Of a stretch of 64,000 nt of DNA, positions 10,013 to 18,309 are shown piece by piece. The position numbers were made by a program, and so were the translations under genes. The DNA comes from an uncultured bacterium (GTDB taxonomy: Bacteria > Verrucomicrobiota > Lentisphaeria > Victivallales > UBA1829). Each line of letters opens with the position of its first letter. The first letter of the stretch is position 1. Location of the stretch: positions 1 to 64,000 of the forward strand of contig URKJ01000006.1 of the NCBI GenBank assembly GCA_900548385.1, given 5' to 3'. Below the pieces are notes generated by a model, which did not search any database, was not told the origin of the DNA, and worked only from the letters and a program-made list of their open reading frames with translations.

Positions 10013-10032
10013 AACTTAAGGAATGGTTGAAA

Positions 10033-10578
10033 ATGAAAAAATCAGTATTCTTTCTGCTCTCATTGTTCACAACGCTTTTTATGGAAGCTACGGAATTTTC
10101 CATTGTCAAAGCGATTTACGGCTCTCCGGAAAAAACAGCAGATGTCACAGAAAATCTCCGTAAACATTCGGTCGTTATACCGGGAAAACTATTGGCGTTT
10201 ATCGTCGATAATAAAACTCTCGGCGCCGACCCGGATCCGGGAAAACTTAAATATCTGACTCTCTCCTATACGGAAAACGGACAACAGAAAATACAGCAGA
10301 TCCGGGAACGCCATCACTGTGTCCTGATACCGGGAACAACCGCTTCCGATAAGTTCCAGATCCATGGAGCATATTACGGAAACGGCAGCAAGTGGACTGA
10401 TGTCACGGATAAAATCCGCAATGCCTGTGTGGACGCCTGTGTGGATAATTACAACTTCGGTCCGGATCCCTGTCCGGGAAAAACCAAAAATCTGCTCATT
10501 ATCTACTCCTGGAAAAAAGAACTGAAAATGGTCCGTTTCCGGGAAAATCAAATTTTCCGCCATCATTTTCCCCGTTGA
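10033..10578 (+). CDS. Secreted protein with two tandem DUF3395-like repeats
   Basis: 181 aa from the ATG at 10033, chosen because AAGGA lies 10 bases upstream; an upstream in-frame ATG (9997) overlaps the previous gene. Signal peptide about residues 1-19 (FFLLSLFTTLFMEA). The mature part is an internal duplication: each half starts with a YG[SN] turn, then DVT plus a short helix, a DNxxxGxDPxPGK motif, a beta strand (YLTLSY / NLLIIY) and an FRE or IRE end. This pattern resembles DUF3395-type domains seen in PVC secreted proteins. Last gene of the LacI-GH50 cassette and followed by a terminator. Possibly an accessory sugar-binding or adhesion module; the function is unknown. Confidence 0.7.
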   Translation: MKKSVFFLLSLFTTLFMEATEFSIVKAIYGSPEKTADVTENLRKHSVVIPGKLLAFIVDNKTLGADPDPGKLKYLTLSYTENGQQKIQQIRERHHCVLIPGTTASDKFQIHGAYYGNGSKWTDVTDKIRNACVDACVDNYNFGPDPCPGKTKNLLIIYSWKKELKMVRFRENQIFRHHFPR

Positions 10579-10597
10579 CCACTCATTTGTTAATCTG

Positions 10598-10632
10598 CCG
10601 GGCGGACCGGGACAGGTCCACCCGGTTTTTTA
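10598..10632 (+). terminator. Rho-independent terminator of the LacI-GH50 operon
   Basis: An 11-base-pair stem (CCGGGCGGACC with GGTCCACCCGG, one G-U pair), a 6-base loop, and a following T run. It lies 20 bases after the stop codon of the duplicated secreted protein. Confidence 0.85.
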
Positions 10633-10673
10633 TCCCCTCGTCTTCCTTATTTCAATTTTTTCTCAACCTCTCC

Positions 10674-10701
10674 TTGACTTTTCTGCAACCGGTTGTATTT
10701 T
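10674..10701 (+). promoter_or_regulatory. Promoter of the GH38-LacI operon
   Basis: TTGACT at 10674-10679 and TATTTT at 10696-10701, 16-base spacer. The first LacI-type operator covers the spacer, so repressor binding would block RNA polymerase. Confidence 0.6.
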
Positions 10702-10720
10702 ATCAATGCAACCGATTGCA
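10684..10720. promoter_or_regulatory. Paired LacI-type operators
   Basis: Two near-perfect palindromes, TGCAACCGGTTGTA (10684-10697) and TGCAACCGATTGCA (10707-10720). Each has one mismatch to the symmetric form TGCAACCGGTTGCA with the central CG typical of LacI-family sites. Centres are 23 bases apart, about two helical turns, so two dimers could bind the same face. The likely ligand is the LacI-family protein encoded at the end of the same operon. Confidence 0.85.
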
Positions 10721-10748
10721 TTTCTAACCAAAATGAAGGATTTTCAGC

Positions 10749-13700
10749 ATGTTTCCGAGAGAACTCGAATTTTACCAGCGTCGGGCAAACGTTTTTTGCG
10801 AACGCGTCAAAGACGAAATTTATTCCGACCGTTCCTCCCTCCGCTGCGAATATGCGGCAACCAAAGACCCCGTGGAATTCAAAAAACGTCTTGAACTGAC
10901 CTACAAAACGATCGTTCCGGGCGAGAAATGGGGCGAAAACTGGGAAAGCGCATGGTTTCATGTCACAGGAGAAATTCCGGAACGGTTTGTCGGAAAAGAA
11001 ATTGCGCTTCTCGTCAATGTCGGCGGGGAATCGCTGATCTTCGATGCGGAAGGATGCCCGGTTTACGGTCTCACCGGAGCCAGCACGTTTTCCGATGCGC
11101 ACGCAAAAAACCGTTTTCTCCTCAAAGGCTCCCATTCAGCCGGAGAACCGGTCGATTTCTGGATTGAGGGTGCGGCGAATGAGCTCTTCGGGCTAATCTT
11201 CGACAAGGATAAGGAACTCCGCCGGAAACATCCGCAGGGACGCTTCACCGGAACGCTGGTCGATTGTTCTCTCGCCGTTTTTGAACGGGAAGTCTGGAGT
11301 CTCCACCTCGACCTGGAGGTTCTGCTTTCCATGATCGACGGACTTCCGGAAAACGATTTCCGCAGAAGCCGTTATCTCTCCATCGTCAGCAAAGCCGCCG
11401 ATGCGTACAATGAAAATCCCGCCAACGCCTCCACCGCCCGTGCCGTTCTCAAGCAGATTTACGATGTTGCCCCGTCCGGAGCCATGATGACCGTCCACGG
11501 CGTCGGTCATGCCCACATCGACACCGGCTGGCTCTGGCCCGTCCGCGAAACGATCCGCAAGTGCGCACGGACTTTCAGTTCCCAGCTGGCACTCATGGAA
11601 GAATATCCGGATTATGTATTCGGCGCTTCCGCCGCACAGCATTACGCTTACACCAAACAGCATTATCCCGCTCTGTATGAAAAGATCAAAAAAGCCGTCC
11701 TCACCGGAAAATGGGAAATTCAGGGCGGCATGTGGGTCGAAGCCGACTGCAATCTCATCAGCGGCGAATCCATGGTGCGCCAGTTCCTCCACGGAAAAAA
11801 CTTCTTCATGGATGAATTCGGGTTCGATGTGAAAAATCTCTGGATTCCCGATGTGTTCGGCTACTCCGCCGCTCTCCCCCAGATCATCCGGAAATCCGCA
11901 TGCGATTTCTTCCTCACACAGAAACTCTCCTGGAGCCAGTTCAACCGCTTCCCGTATCAGAGTTTCCGCTGGCAGGGAATCGACGGCAGCGAAGTGCTCA
12001 CCCACTTCCCGCCCGAAGACACCTACAATTCCATGGTTCTGCCGAAAGAGTCCATGAAAGCGCAGAACCGGTACACGGAAGGCGACACGCTTTCCGACTT
12101 CATGTGCCTTTACGGTATCGGCGACGGCGGCGGAGGCCCGTTCTCCGAACTTGTCGAACGCGGAAAACGACAGGCGGCGCTGGACGGCTGCCCGCACTTC
12201 CGGTTCGACCGCGCCGACCGCTTCTTTGAGAAGATCGATGGAAAACGCGATGAACTGCCGCTTTGGAAAGGCGAACTGTATCTGGAACTCCATCGCGGAA
12301 CTCTCACCACGCAGTCCCGCACCAAGCGCAACAACCGCAAATGCGAACAGATGCTCACGATGACGGAATTTCTCTGCTCGATGCTTCCTTATGACCGGTA
12401 CCCGGCAAAGGAACTCGACGAAGCATGGAAACTTCTGCTGCTCAATCAGTTCCACGACATCATCCCCGGTTCGTCGATCGACAAAGTCTATCAGACGACC
12501 GAAAAAGAGCATGCACAGCTGCTCGCTCTCTGTGAATCGCTGATGAAACGTGCGGAAGACGCACTGTTCCCGAAAGCGGACGACAGCGCGCTTGTTCTCA
12601 ACTCGCTTTCCTACGACTATACGACGCTCGTCGAACTTCCGGAATCCTGGAACGGCTGCACCGTCACCGATGAGAACGGAAACGCCCTCCCCGTTCAGCA
12701 TGAAAACGGACGTACCGTTGTACGCGTCTTCCTGCCGAAATCCTCGGTCACGCTTCTGAAAAAGGGAGTAAAAGAAGAGAATCCGGCACAGACGGATTTC
12801 TGCGATCTGGTGCTTGAAAACGAACTCGTGCGCTACACGTTCTCTCCGGACGCCCGCCTGCTCGAAGCGATCGACAAGACGACCGGCGATTCCATCCTCA
12901 AACCCGGCGAAAACGGAAACGTGTTCTCGCTGTACGTTGACAATCCGGTCTGCTGGGACGCCTGGGACGTGGACATCTACTATCCCCGGCAGGAAGCCCT
13001 GCATCCGACTTCCGTCAAAGCCCGGAAAACCGTCTACGGCGCACTCCGCTCCGTTCTTGAGTTCGAGCTCCGGCTCTCCAACTCCACGATCCGCCAGTCC
13101 GTCATTCTGGAAGCAGGCGGAACGCGTCTGGACTTCAAAACAAGTGTCGATTGGAACGAATCGCACCGGATGCTCCGCACGGCGTTCCCGGTCAATATCT
13201 ACACCGACGACGCCACGTTTGATATTCAGTACGGTTACGTCCGCCGCACCATGACCAACAACACCAGCTGGGATATGGCACAGTTTGAGGTCGCCGGTCA
13301 GCGCTATGCCGACATTTCCGACAACACGCACGGCGTCGCTCTGCTGAACGACTGCAAATACGGTCATAAAGTCAAGAACGGCATCATCGACCTTGCGCTC
13401 CTGCGCTCTCCGACGTATCCCGACAGCACCGCCGATCTCGGACACCACGAGTTCACCTACTCCCTGCTCCCGCATAAAGGAAATCTGGTCAACTCCGATG
13501 TGATGAGTCAGGCAGCTCTGCTGAACCGCACGCCGCGCGTCATCGACGGTGCCGCGGCAGGCGCACTCCCGCCCTGTTCTCTGGATTCCGACGCCGTCAC
13601 TTTGGAAATCGTCAAAAAAGCGGAAAAAGAGGACTGCCTCGTGATCCGCCTGGTCGAAACCAAAGGCGCGGAAGCCGTCGGCGTACTGAAATTGCGCAAC

Positions 13701-13829
13701 GCAAACCTGCGCGTGATCGAAACCAATCTTCTGGAATGGACCGAAGAAACGGAATATCCCGTGCAGAACGGCGCCGTGGAACTGACGCTGAAACCGTTTG
13801 AAATCAAGACTCTCAAGCTGAAAGCATGA
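10749..13829 (+). CDS. GH38 alpha-mannosidase
   Basis: 1026 aa, no signal peptide, so cytoplasmic. An N-terminal beta domain precedes the catalytic domain. Zinc ligands by family motif: H254 and D258 in the HAHID segment (also H256) and H569 in QFHDIIPG. The nucleophile is D368 in WIPDVFGYS. The C-terminal half is the usual GH38 beta-sandwich. Length agrees with bacterial class II alpha-mannosidases. AGGA lies 8 bases before the ATG. It removes alpha-linked mannose from imported oligosaccharides. The stop overlaps the ATG of the LacI regulator downstream (ATGA), and two operators precede it, indicating a self-contained mannoside-responsive unit. Confidence 0.95.
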   Translation: MFPRELEFYQRRANVFCERVKDEIYSDRSSLRCEYAATKDPVEFKKRLELTYKTIVPGEKWGENWESAWFHVTGEIPERFVGKEIALLVNVGGESLIFDAEGCPVYGLTGASTFSDAHAKNRFLLKGSHSAGEPVDFWIEGAANELFGLIFDKDKELRRKHPQGRFTGTLVDCSLAVFEREVWSLHLDLEVLLSMIDGLPENDFRRSRYLSIVSKAADAYNENPANASTARAVLKQIYDVAPSGAMMTVHGVGHAHIDTGWLWPVRETIRKCARTFSSQLALMEEYPDYVFGASAAQHYAYTKQHYPALYEKIKKAVLTGKWEIQGGMWVEADCNLISGESMVRQFLHGKNFFMDEFGFDVKNLWIPDVFGYSAALPQIIRKSACDFFLTQKLSWSQFNRFPYQSFRWQGIDGSEVLTHFPPEDTYNSMVLPKESMKAQNRYTEGDTLSDFMCLYGIGDGGGGPFSELVERGKRQAALDGCPHFRFDRADRFFEKIDGKRDELPLWKGELYLELHRGTLTTQSRTKRNNRKCEQMLTMTEFLCSMLPYDRYPAKELDEAWKLLLLNQFHDIIPGSSIDKVYQTTEKEHAQLLALCESLMKRAEDALFPKADDSALVLNSLSYDYTTLVELPESWNGCTVTDENGNALPVQHENGRTVVRVFLPKSSVTLLKKGVKEENPAQTDFCDLVLENELVRYTFSPDARLLEAIDKTTGDSILKPGENGNVFSLYVDNPVCWDAWDVDIYYPRQEALHPTSVKARKTVYGALRSVLEFELRLSNSTIRQSVILEAGGTRLDFKTSVDWNESHRMLRTAFPVNIYTDDATFDIQYGYVRRTMTNNTSWDMAQFEVAGQRYADISDNTHGVALLNDCKYGHKVKNGIIDLALLRSPTYPDSTADLGHHEFTYSLLPHKGNLVNSDVMSQAALLNRTPRVIDGAAAGALPPCSLDSDAVTLEIVKKAEKEDCLVIRLVETKGAEAVGVLKLRNANLRVIETNLLEWTEETEYPVQNGAVELTLKPFEIKTLKLKA

Positions 13830-14776
13830 GCATCACGATCCACGATCTGGCAAGGCTCGCAGGGTTGAATCCATCGACCGTCTCGCGGGCTTTGCGCAAC
13901 GACCCGCGTGTTCGCACGAGCACGCGGGAACGCATCTCCGCCCTCGCCGCGGAACACGGCTACATCCCGAATCTCAACGCCCGCAATCTGGCGGACGGTA
14001 AAACCCGCATGATCGCCCTTCTCATGGGCTCGCTGGAATTTCCGGTGGAACGGGAAGCGGCGGTTCGGCTCAACGAGATTTTTTCCCGCGCCGGTTACAC
14101 GCTGGCAATCTTCTCCTATGCACCGGATGCGGATCTGCTCTACGCGGACCGGCTGGAGAAGCTCACTCAGAAAATTTGTGACGCCGCAATCCTGTTTATT
14201 CCCGACGACCGGACTCTGACTCCGCATGTGCGCGCTCTTCTGGATTCCATCCGCTGCCCGCTGGTCTGTCTGGACCGCTGGTTTGAAAAATATCCGCTGC
14301 CGACCGTCACCACGGACAACGCTTCGGCAATGCGCGGACTCTGCGATCTTGCGGAAAATGCCGGAATGGATGGTGCAGTCCTCAACTATCACGCGGGCAA
14401 CACGGTTTCCCGGAATCGCTGTGAACATCTCCGGCGGGAGCTGATGCAACGGAACATCCCGTTCCTGCTGCCGGAACAGCCGGACGATATTCCCGCTTTT
14501 CTTACCCTGCACCGGATCCGCAAACCGGCGGTATTCACCAACAACGCCAATGATTTTCCATCTCTGGTTCCGTATCTGCCGGAAGGATTTCTCACAGCGG
14601 CGTTCGACAACAATCTGCCGGACGGACGGACACGGTTCGGTTCCATCTTTCTGTGTATTCAGGATTTCCGGCAAATCGCGGAAACCGCCGCGGAACAGAT
14701 ACTCGGTCAGCTCTCCGGGATTCCGGCGGAGAACCGGATCATACACGTTCCGCCGGTGGAGTTCCTGACATTCTGA
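13826..14776 (+). CDS. LacI-family regulator of the GH38 operon
   Basis: 316 aa. Classic LacI HTH at residues 2-24 (ITIHDLARLAGLNPSTVSRAL) and hinge helix near residues 45-60 (NLNARNLADGKT), then a short effector-binding domain. Start codon overlaps the stop of the alpha-mannosidase by four bases, so translation is coupled. It should bind the two palindromes at 10684-10720 and thereby regulate both the enzyme and itself. The effector is probably a mannose-containing sugar (inferred from the neighbour). No terminator is visible in the 13 bases before the convergent permease gene. Confidence 0.92.
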   Translation: MSITIHDLARLAGLNPSTVSRALRNDPRVRTSTRERISALAAEHGYIPNLNARNLADGKTRMIALLMGSLEFPVEREAAVRLNEIFSRAGYTLAIFSYAPDADLLYADRLEKLTQKICDAAILFIPDDRTLTPHVRALLDSIRCPLVCLDRWFEKYPLPTVTTDNASAMRGLCDLAENAGMDGAVLNYHAGNTVSRNRCEHLRRELMQRNIPFLLPEQPDDIPAFLTLHRIRKPAVFTNNANDFPSLVPYLPEGFLTAAFDNNLPDGRTRFGSIFLCIQDFRQIAETAAEQILGQLSGIPAENRIIHVPPVEFLTF

Positions 14777-14789
14777 ACGCCTGCCGTCC

Positions 14790-16055
14790 TTATTCCGAAC
14801 GCAGAACGTCAATCGGATTCTGCTGTGCGGCTTTCCATGCCGGATAAGTTCCGAACAGCACGCCGATCACGGCGCTGATCAGCAGGGCAAGCAGGATGAA
14901 CCAGATGGAAAACGCGGTCGGCATTCCCGCATAATAGGTAACGAGAGAAGCGATTATCACGCCAAGCGCAACCCCCGTCGCTCCGCCGATTGAGGTCAAA
15001 AAGATCGTCTCAAACAAAAACTGCCTGATAATGTCCATCTTCTGCGCACCGAGAGCACGGCGCGTTCCGATCTCCTTGCGCCGTTCATACACGTTCGCAA
15101 GCATGATGTTCATGATACCGATACCGCCGACGAGCAGCGAAATTCCCGCGATTGAGCTCATTACAATCGTGAAAATATTCTGCGTCTGTTCCTGCTGTTT
15201 CAGCAGATCAAGCGGAACCAGCATGGTCCAGTCTTTCGTTGCGGAATGAAGTTTCGCCATGTACCCGGCAATCCGCTTTGACGTATAGTCGATGTAACTC
15301 ACATCGCGGACCCGGACAATGAACGTATCGAAATCGACGTCCTCCACAGTCGGATTGCGGTTGCTGGTTTCGTATGCTTTCTTGCCGAAAATCGAATCCG
15401 ACGCCATAATCGTGATGAAAATGCAGTCGTTCGGACTGCCGATTCCGGGAATATGCGTTCCGTGCAGGTTCTCCACGATTCCGACGATACGGAAGATGTC
15501 GCGTTCCACCATGATCGTGCTGCCGACCACGTTTTTCTCGCCGATCGAGAACAGCTGACGTTTCACATTGGCGCCGATCACACAGTTGTTTGTGATGCCG
15601 TCGATCGGCGAGAGCCAGCGTCCCTGCACCAGCCGGGAACGGCTGAACTCCAGAAAGTCGATCGACACGCCGACTAGTGCGAGGTCAAGCCGTTTCATGC
15701 CGCTGAGAATTTTTTTACGGGAATTACGGGCAACCGAAACCTCTTCCACGTTGTCCATTTTACTGATATGGTCAAGGTCGGCAACCGTGATCCCGTACCG
15801 CTCCATCATGCTGTTTCCGGAAGAATCGGAAACGTCTTTTCCGGAAGTCGGCGGCTTGCGGGTCGATACGATGATCTTGTCCGTTCCCATCGCTTCGATC
15901 TGGGCGAGAGCCTGAATCTTCGCCCCCTCGGAGATCGCCAGCATCGCAATCACGCTGCCGACACCGAAAATAATGCCGAGCGAAGTCAGAACCGAGCGGA
16001 TTTTATGAAGCATCAGGTTGTGAAACGAGAGCCACAGCTGATCGTGCAGTTTCAT
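14790..16055 (-). CDS. MacB-type ABC transporter permease
   Basis: 421 aa. N-terminal transmembrane helix (about residues 20-45), a large periplasmic MacB_PCD-like domain (about 45-270) and three C-terminal helices with the FtsX-like segment that includes YERRKEIGTRRALGA. This is the MacB/LolE architecture without a fused ATPase. The start overlaps the upstream ATPase stop by one base (TAATG). Last gene of the operon secretin-adaptor-ATPase-permease. It likely works mechanically across the periplasm (mechanotransmission) to drive export of a peptide, antibiotic, glycolipid or polypeptide. The substrate is unknown. Confidence 0.92.
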   Translation of the reverse strand: MKLHDQLWLSFHNLMLHKIRSVLTSLGIIFGVGSVIAMLAISEGAKIQALAQIEAMGTDKIIVSTRKPPTSGKDVSDSSGNSMMERYGITVADLDHISKMDNVEEVSVARNSRKKILSGMKRLDLALVGVSIDFLEFSRSRLVQGRWLSPIDGITNNCVIGANVKRQLFSIGEKNVVGSTIMVERDIFRIVGIVENLHGTHIPGIGSPNDCIFITIMASDSIFGKKAYETSNRNPTVEDVDFDTFIVRVRDVSYIDYTSKRIAGYMAKLHSATKDWTMLVPLDLLKQQEQTQNIFTIVMSSIAGISLLVGGIGIMNIMLANVYERRKEIGTRRALGAQKMDIIRQFLFETIFLTSIGGATGVALGVIIASLVTYYAGMPTAFSIWFILLALLISAVIGVLFGTYPAWKAAQQNPIDVLRSE

Positions 16056-16783
16056 TACTGGTACTCCTGTGTATAGCCTTCGATATTGTCGATGATCTTC
16101 CAGACGGTTCCGTTGCGCAGATAGATCACGCGGTCATAATGCGGTTCATAATAAGGGTTGTGCGTCACCATGACGATCGTGGTTCCGGCGGCGTGAAGCT
16201 CATGGAACAGATTCATGATCTCCGCTCCGGTCTTCTCGTCCAGGTTTCCGGTCGGCTCGTCGGCAAGAATAAAGGTCGGATTGTTTACAAGGGAACGCGC
16301 AACGGCGACACGCTGGCATTCGCCGCCGGAAAGCTGTGTCGGCCGGTGATCCAGACGGTGCGCCAGTTTCACGCGCTCCGCCATGTAGGCGGAAACCTCG
16401 TGCCGCTTCTTTGCGGGAATCTCCGCATACAGCATCGGCACTTCGATATTCTCCTGCACCGTCAGATGCGGAAACAGGTTGAATGCCTGAAACACAAACC
16501 CGATCTTGATATTGCGGACCCGCGTCAGCTCATAATCGCTCATCTTGGAAACATCCAGTCCGTCCAGACGGTATTCCCCGCTGGTTGGCTTGTCGAGCAG
16601 ACCGAGGATATTCAGCATCGTGGACTTTCCCGAACCGGAAGAGCCCATGATTCCGATGAATTCCCCGCGCCAGATGTCATAGTTGACGCCTTTCAACACC
16701 GGAACGGCAACCGTTCCCGCAAAATAGGTCTTGCGGATATCGGCAAGATGAAGCGCCTCCTGTTTTTCACGGTTTTCCGGCAT
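16055..16783 (-). CDS. MacB/LolD-type ABC transporter ATP-binding protein
   Basis: 242 aa. Walker A GSSGSGKST, Q-loop region FQAFNLFP, signature LSGGE, Walker B ILADEP and H-loop MVTHN are all intact. It belongs to the MacB/LolD/FtsE branch (LNILGLLDKPTSG, NLDEKTG). The start at 16783 is chosen because GGGAGG lies just upstream; a more distal ATG (16798) precedes that site. It sits 11 bases after the adaptor stop and overlaps the permease start. It powers the MacB-like permease encoded next to it. Confidence 0.95.
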   Translation of the reverse strand: MPENREKQEALHLADIRKTYFAGTVAVPVLKGVNYDIWRGEFIGIMGSSGSGKSTMLNILGLLDKPTSGEYRLDGLDVSKMSDYELTRVRNIKIGFVFQAFNLFPHLTVQENIEVPMLYAEIPAKKRHEVSAYMAERVKLAHRLDHRPTQLSGGECQRVAVARSLVNNPTFILADEPTGNLDEKTGAEIMNLFHELHAAGTTIVMVTHNPYYEPHYDRVIYLRNGTVWKIIDNIEGYTQEYQ

Positions 16784-16794
16784 GGTTCCTCCCG

Positions 16795-18309
16795 TCAAAG
16801 CTTGCTTCCTGCCTGGAACGGACGATAAAGATAAACATCGTCACCCTCGGAAAGCCCTTCCGTGATCTCCACAAAATTATTATTGGAGGCTCCGATTTTG
16901 ACGAACACCTTTTCCGGCCCGGCAACAGCTTTGCGGTAAACCAGCAGTTTTCCGTTCTCTTCAAACACGGCTTCGATCGGAATGAAAAGCACGTCATGCA
17001 GAATCCGCGAAATGACTTCCACCTGCACACTCATTCCACTGACGATCCGCGAATCGTTCCCGGAAAAATCCACGATCGTCTGATAGATCTTCGGACTGTT
17101 CTGATCCCACGGAATCAAGTTGACCGGCAGCTGGGCGATCCGGGCGATCCGCCCTTTCATTTTGATTGTCTGAATGGAATCCGGAGTAATGATAACCTCA
17201 TCGCCGACCGACACTTTGGAACGGTACTGTTCCGGCAGATTCACGTCGACAATCATCTTGCTCATATCGGGAATTGTGATGATGACCTGTTTCCGCCGGG
17301 CGTCCATACCGACTTTCACCTCCGGGTTGCCCCAGCGGCGGTCCGGGTCGCCGTACATGACGATTCCGGTAACCGGCGCGCGAAGCGTCATCATCGGCAC
17401 ATAGGACTGGTGTTTCTTCAAATCGCGTTCATACTTGCGGATCTGTGTTTCGTGCTGAAAGATCTGTTTCTTTTTCTGCGCGAGGGAAGCCTCGGTACGG
17501 ACTTTGGTCTTCTTCAGGTTCAACTGCGCCTGCGCCAGTTTATTGCGGAGCTCTTTCAGCTTGTTCGGCTGCGTATAACGCTTGAAAATCTTCCGCTCCA
17601 GAATCGCACTGTTGTACTTGGTTTTCGCACTGTCGCGCTTCTGCTCGGCGGTCTCGATATCTTTCTGCGCTTTCTCCTCCGCGGCGGCATCGGCGTATAC
17701 GGTCATGGAAACCTCATCCTGCAAAGCGGTCAGTTCACTTTCCGCATCGTCAAGCGCTTTTTTCGCTTCGTCCACGGTAAGCTGCTGCTCGTCACGGTCG
17801 CGCGGACCTTCCAGACGCCAGTATTTGCTGTACGCATCCTCGGCATCGGTCACGCTGTCGCGCGCGGTACGGATATCGGCTTCGTTGGTGCTGACGAGGA
17901 TCGCCAGTTCGTCCAGCGCAATCTCCAAATCCTTCCGGCGGTTGTCCAGATTCACTTTCAAATCGTCGATTTTAAGCAGAAGATCATAGGTCTCGTATTC
18001 GGCGACGATCTCGCCGGCCTTGACCTCCTTGTTCTCGTCCACGACCTTGATGAGCTTGGTTCCCCATGGAGCTTCCATCGCAAGTTTATACTTGGTTTTC
18101 GCGTTGACGCTTCCGGTCAGCATGACTCCGAGAATCAGATCGCCCTTCTTTGCCGTATAAATCCGGTCGGGCGCCTTGGTTTCCGCCTGTTTCGTCTGCT
18201 TCTTCTTTGCGGCATAACGCGGATACAGGAAGCCGCCAGCCACGGCGGCTATGACCAGAACCGCCAGCGCAAGAAGAAGATACTTCTTCTTTTTCGGCTC
18301 CAGTTTCAT
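16795..18309 (-). CDS. HlyD/MacA-type periplasmic adaptor (membrane fusion) protein
   Basis: 504 aa. Single N-terminal membrane anchor (about residues 9-32), a split lipoyl/barrel-sandwich domain, a long alpha-helical hairpin with strong coiled-coil character (about 110-310, rich in Lys, Glu and Ala), the second lipoyl half (RAPVTGIVMYGD) and a beta-barrel domain. The hairpin is longer than in typical MacA (about 370 aa total). Its start overlaps the secretin stop by four bases, which argues for a physical complex with it: the hairpin would reach the outer-membrane secretin in place of TolC. That partnership is inference. Confidence 0.88.
   Translation of the reverse strand: MKLEPKKKKYLLLALAVLVIAAVAGGFLYPRYAAKKKQTKQAETKAPDRIYTAKKGDLILGVMLTGSVNAKTKYKLAMEAPWGTKLIKVVDENKEVKAGEIVAEYETYDLLLKIDDLKVNLDNRRKDLEIALDELAILVSTNEADIRTARDSVTDAEDAYSKYWRLEGPRDRDEQQLTVDEAKKALDDAESELTALQDEVSMTVYADAAAEEKAQKDIETAEQKRDSAKTKYNSAILERKIFKRYTQPNKLKELRNKLAQAQLNLKKTKVRTEASLAQKKKQIFQHETQIRKYERDLKKHQSYVPMMTLRAPVTGIVMYGDPDRRWGNPEVKVGMDARRKQVIITIPDMSKMIVDVNLPEQYRSKVSVGDEVIITPDSIQTIKMKGRIARIAQLPVNLIPWDQNSPKIYQTIVDFSGNDSRIVSGMSVQVEVISRILHDVLFIPIEAVFEENGKLLVYRKAVAGPEKVFVKIGASNNNFVEITEGLSEGDDVYLYRPFQAGSKL

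Noticed and set aside
11193..13475. Long open frame opposite the GH38 gene
   Set aside because: Its translation has no family signature and is the mirror of the GH38 codon pattern; the plus-strand gene has all catalytic motifs.
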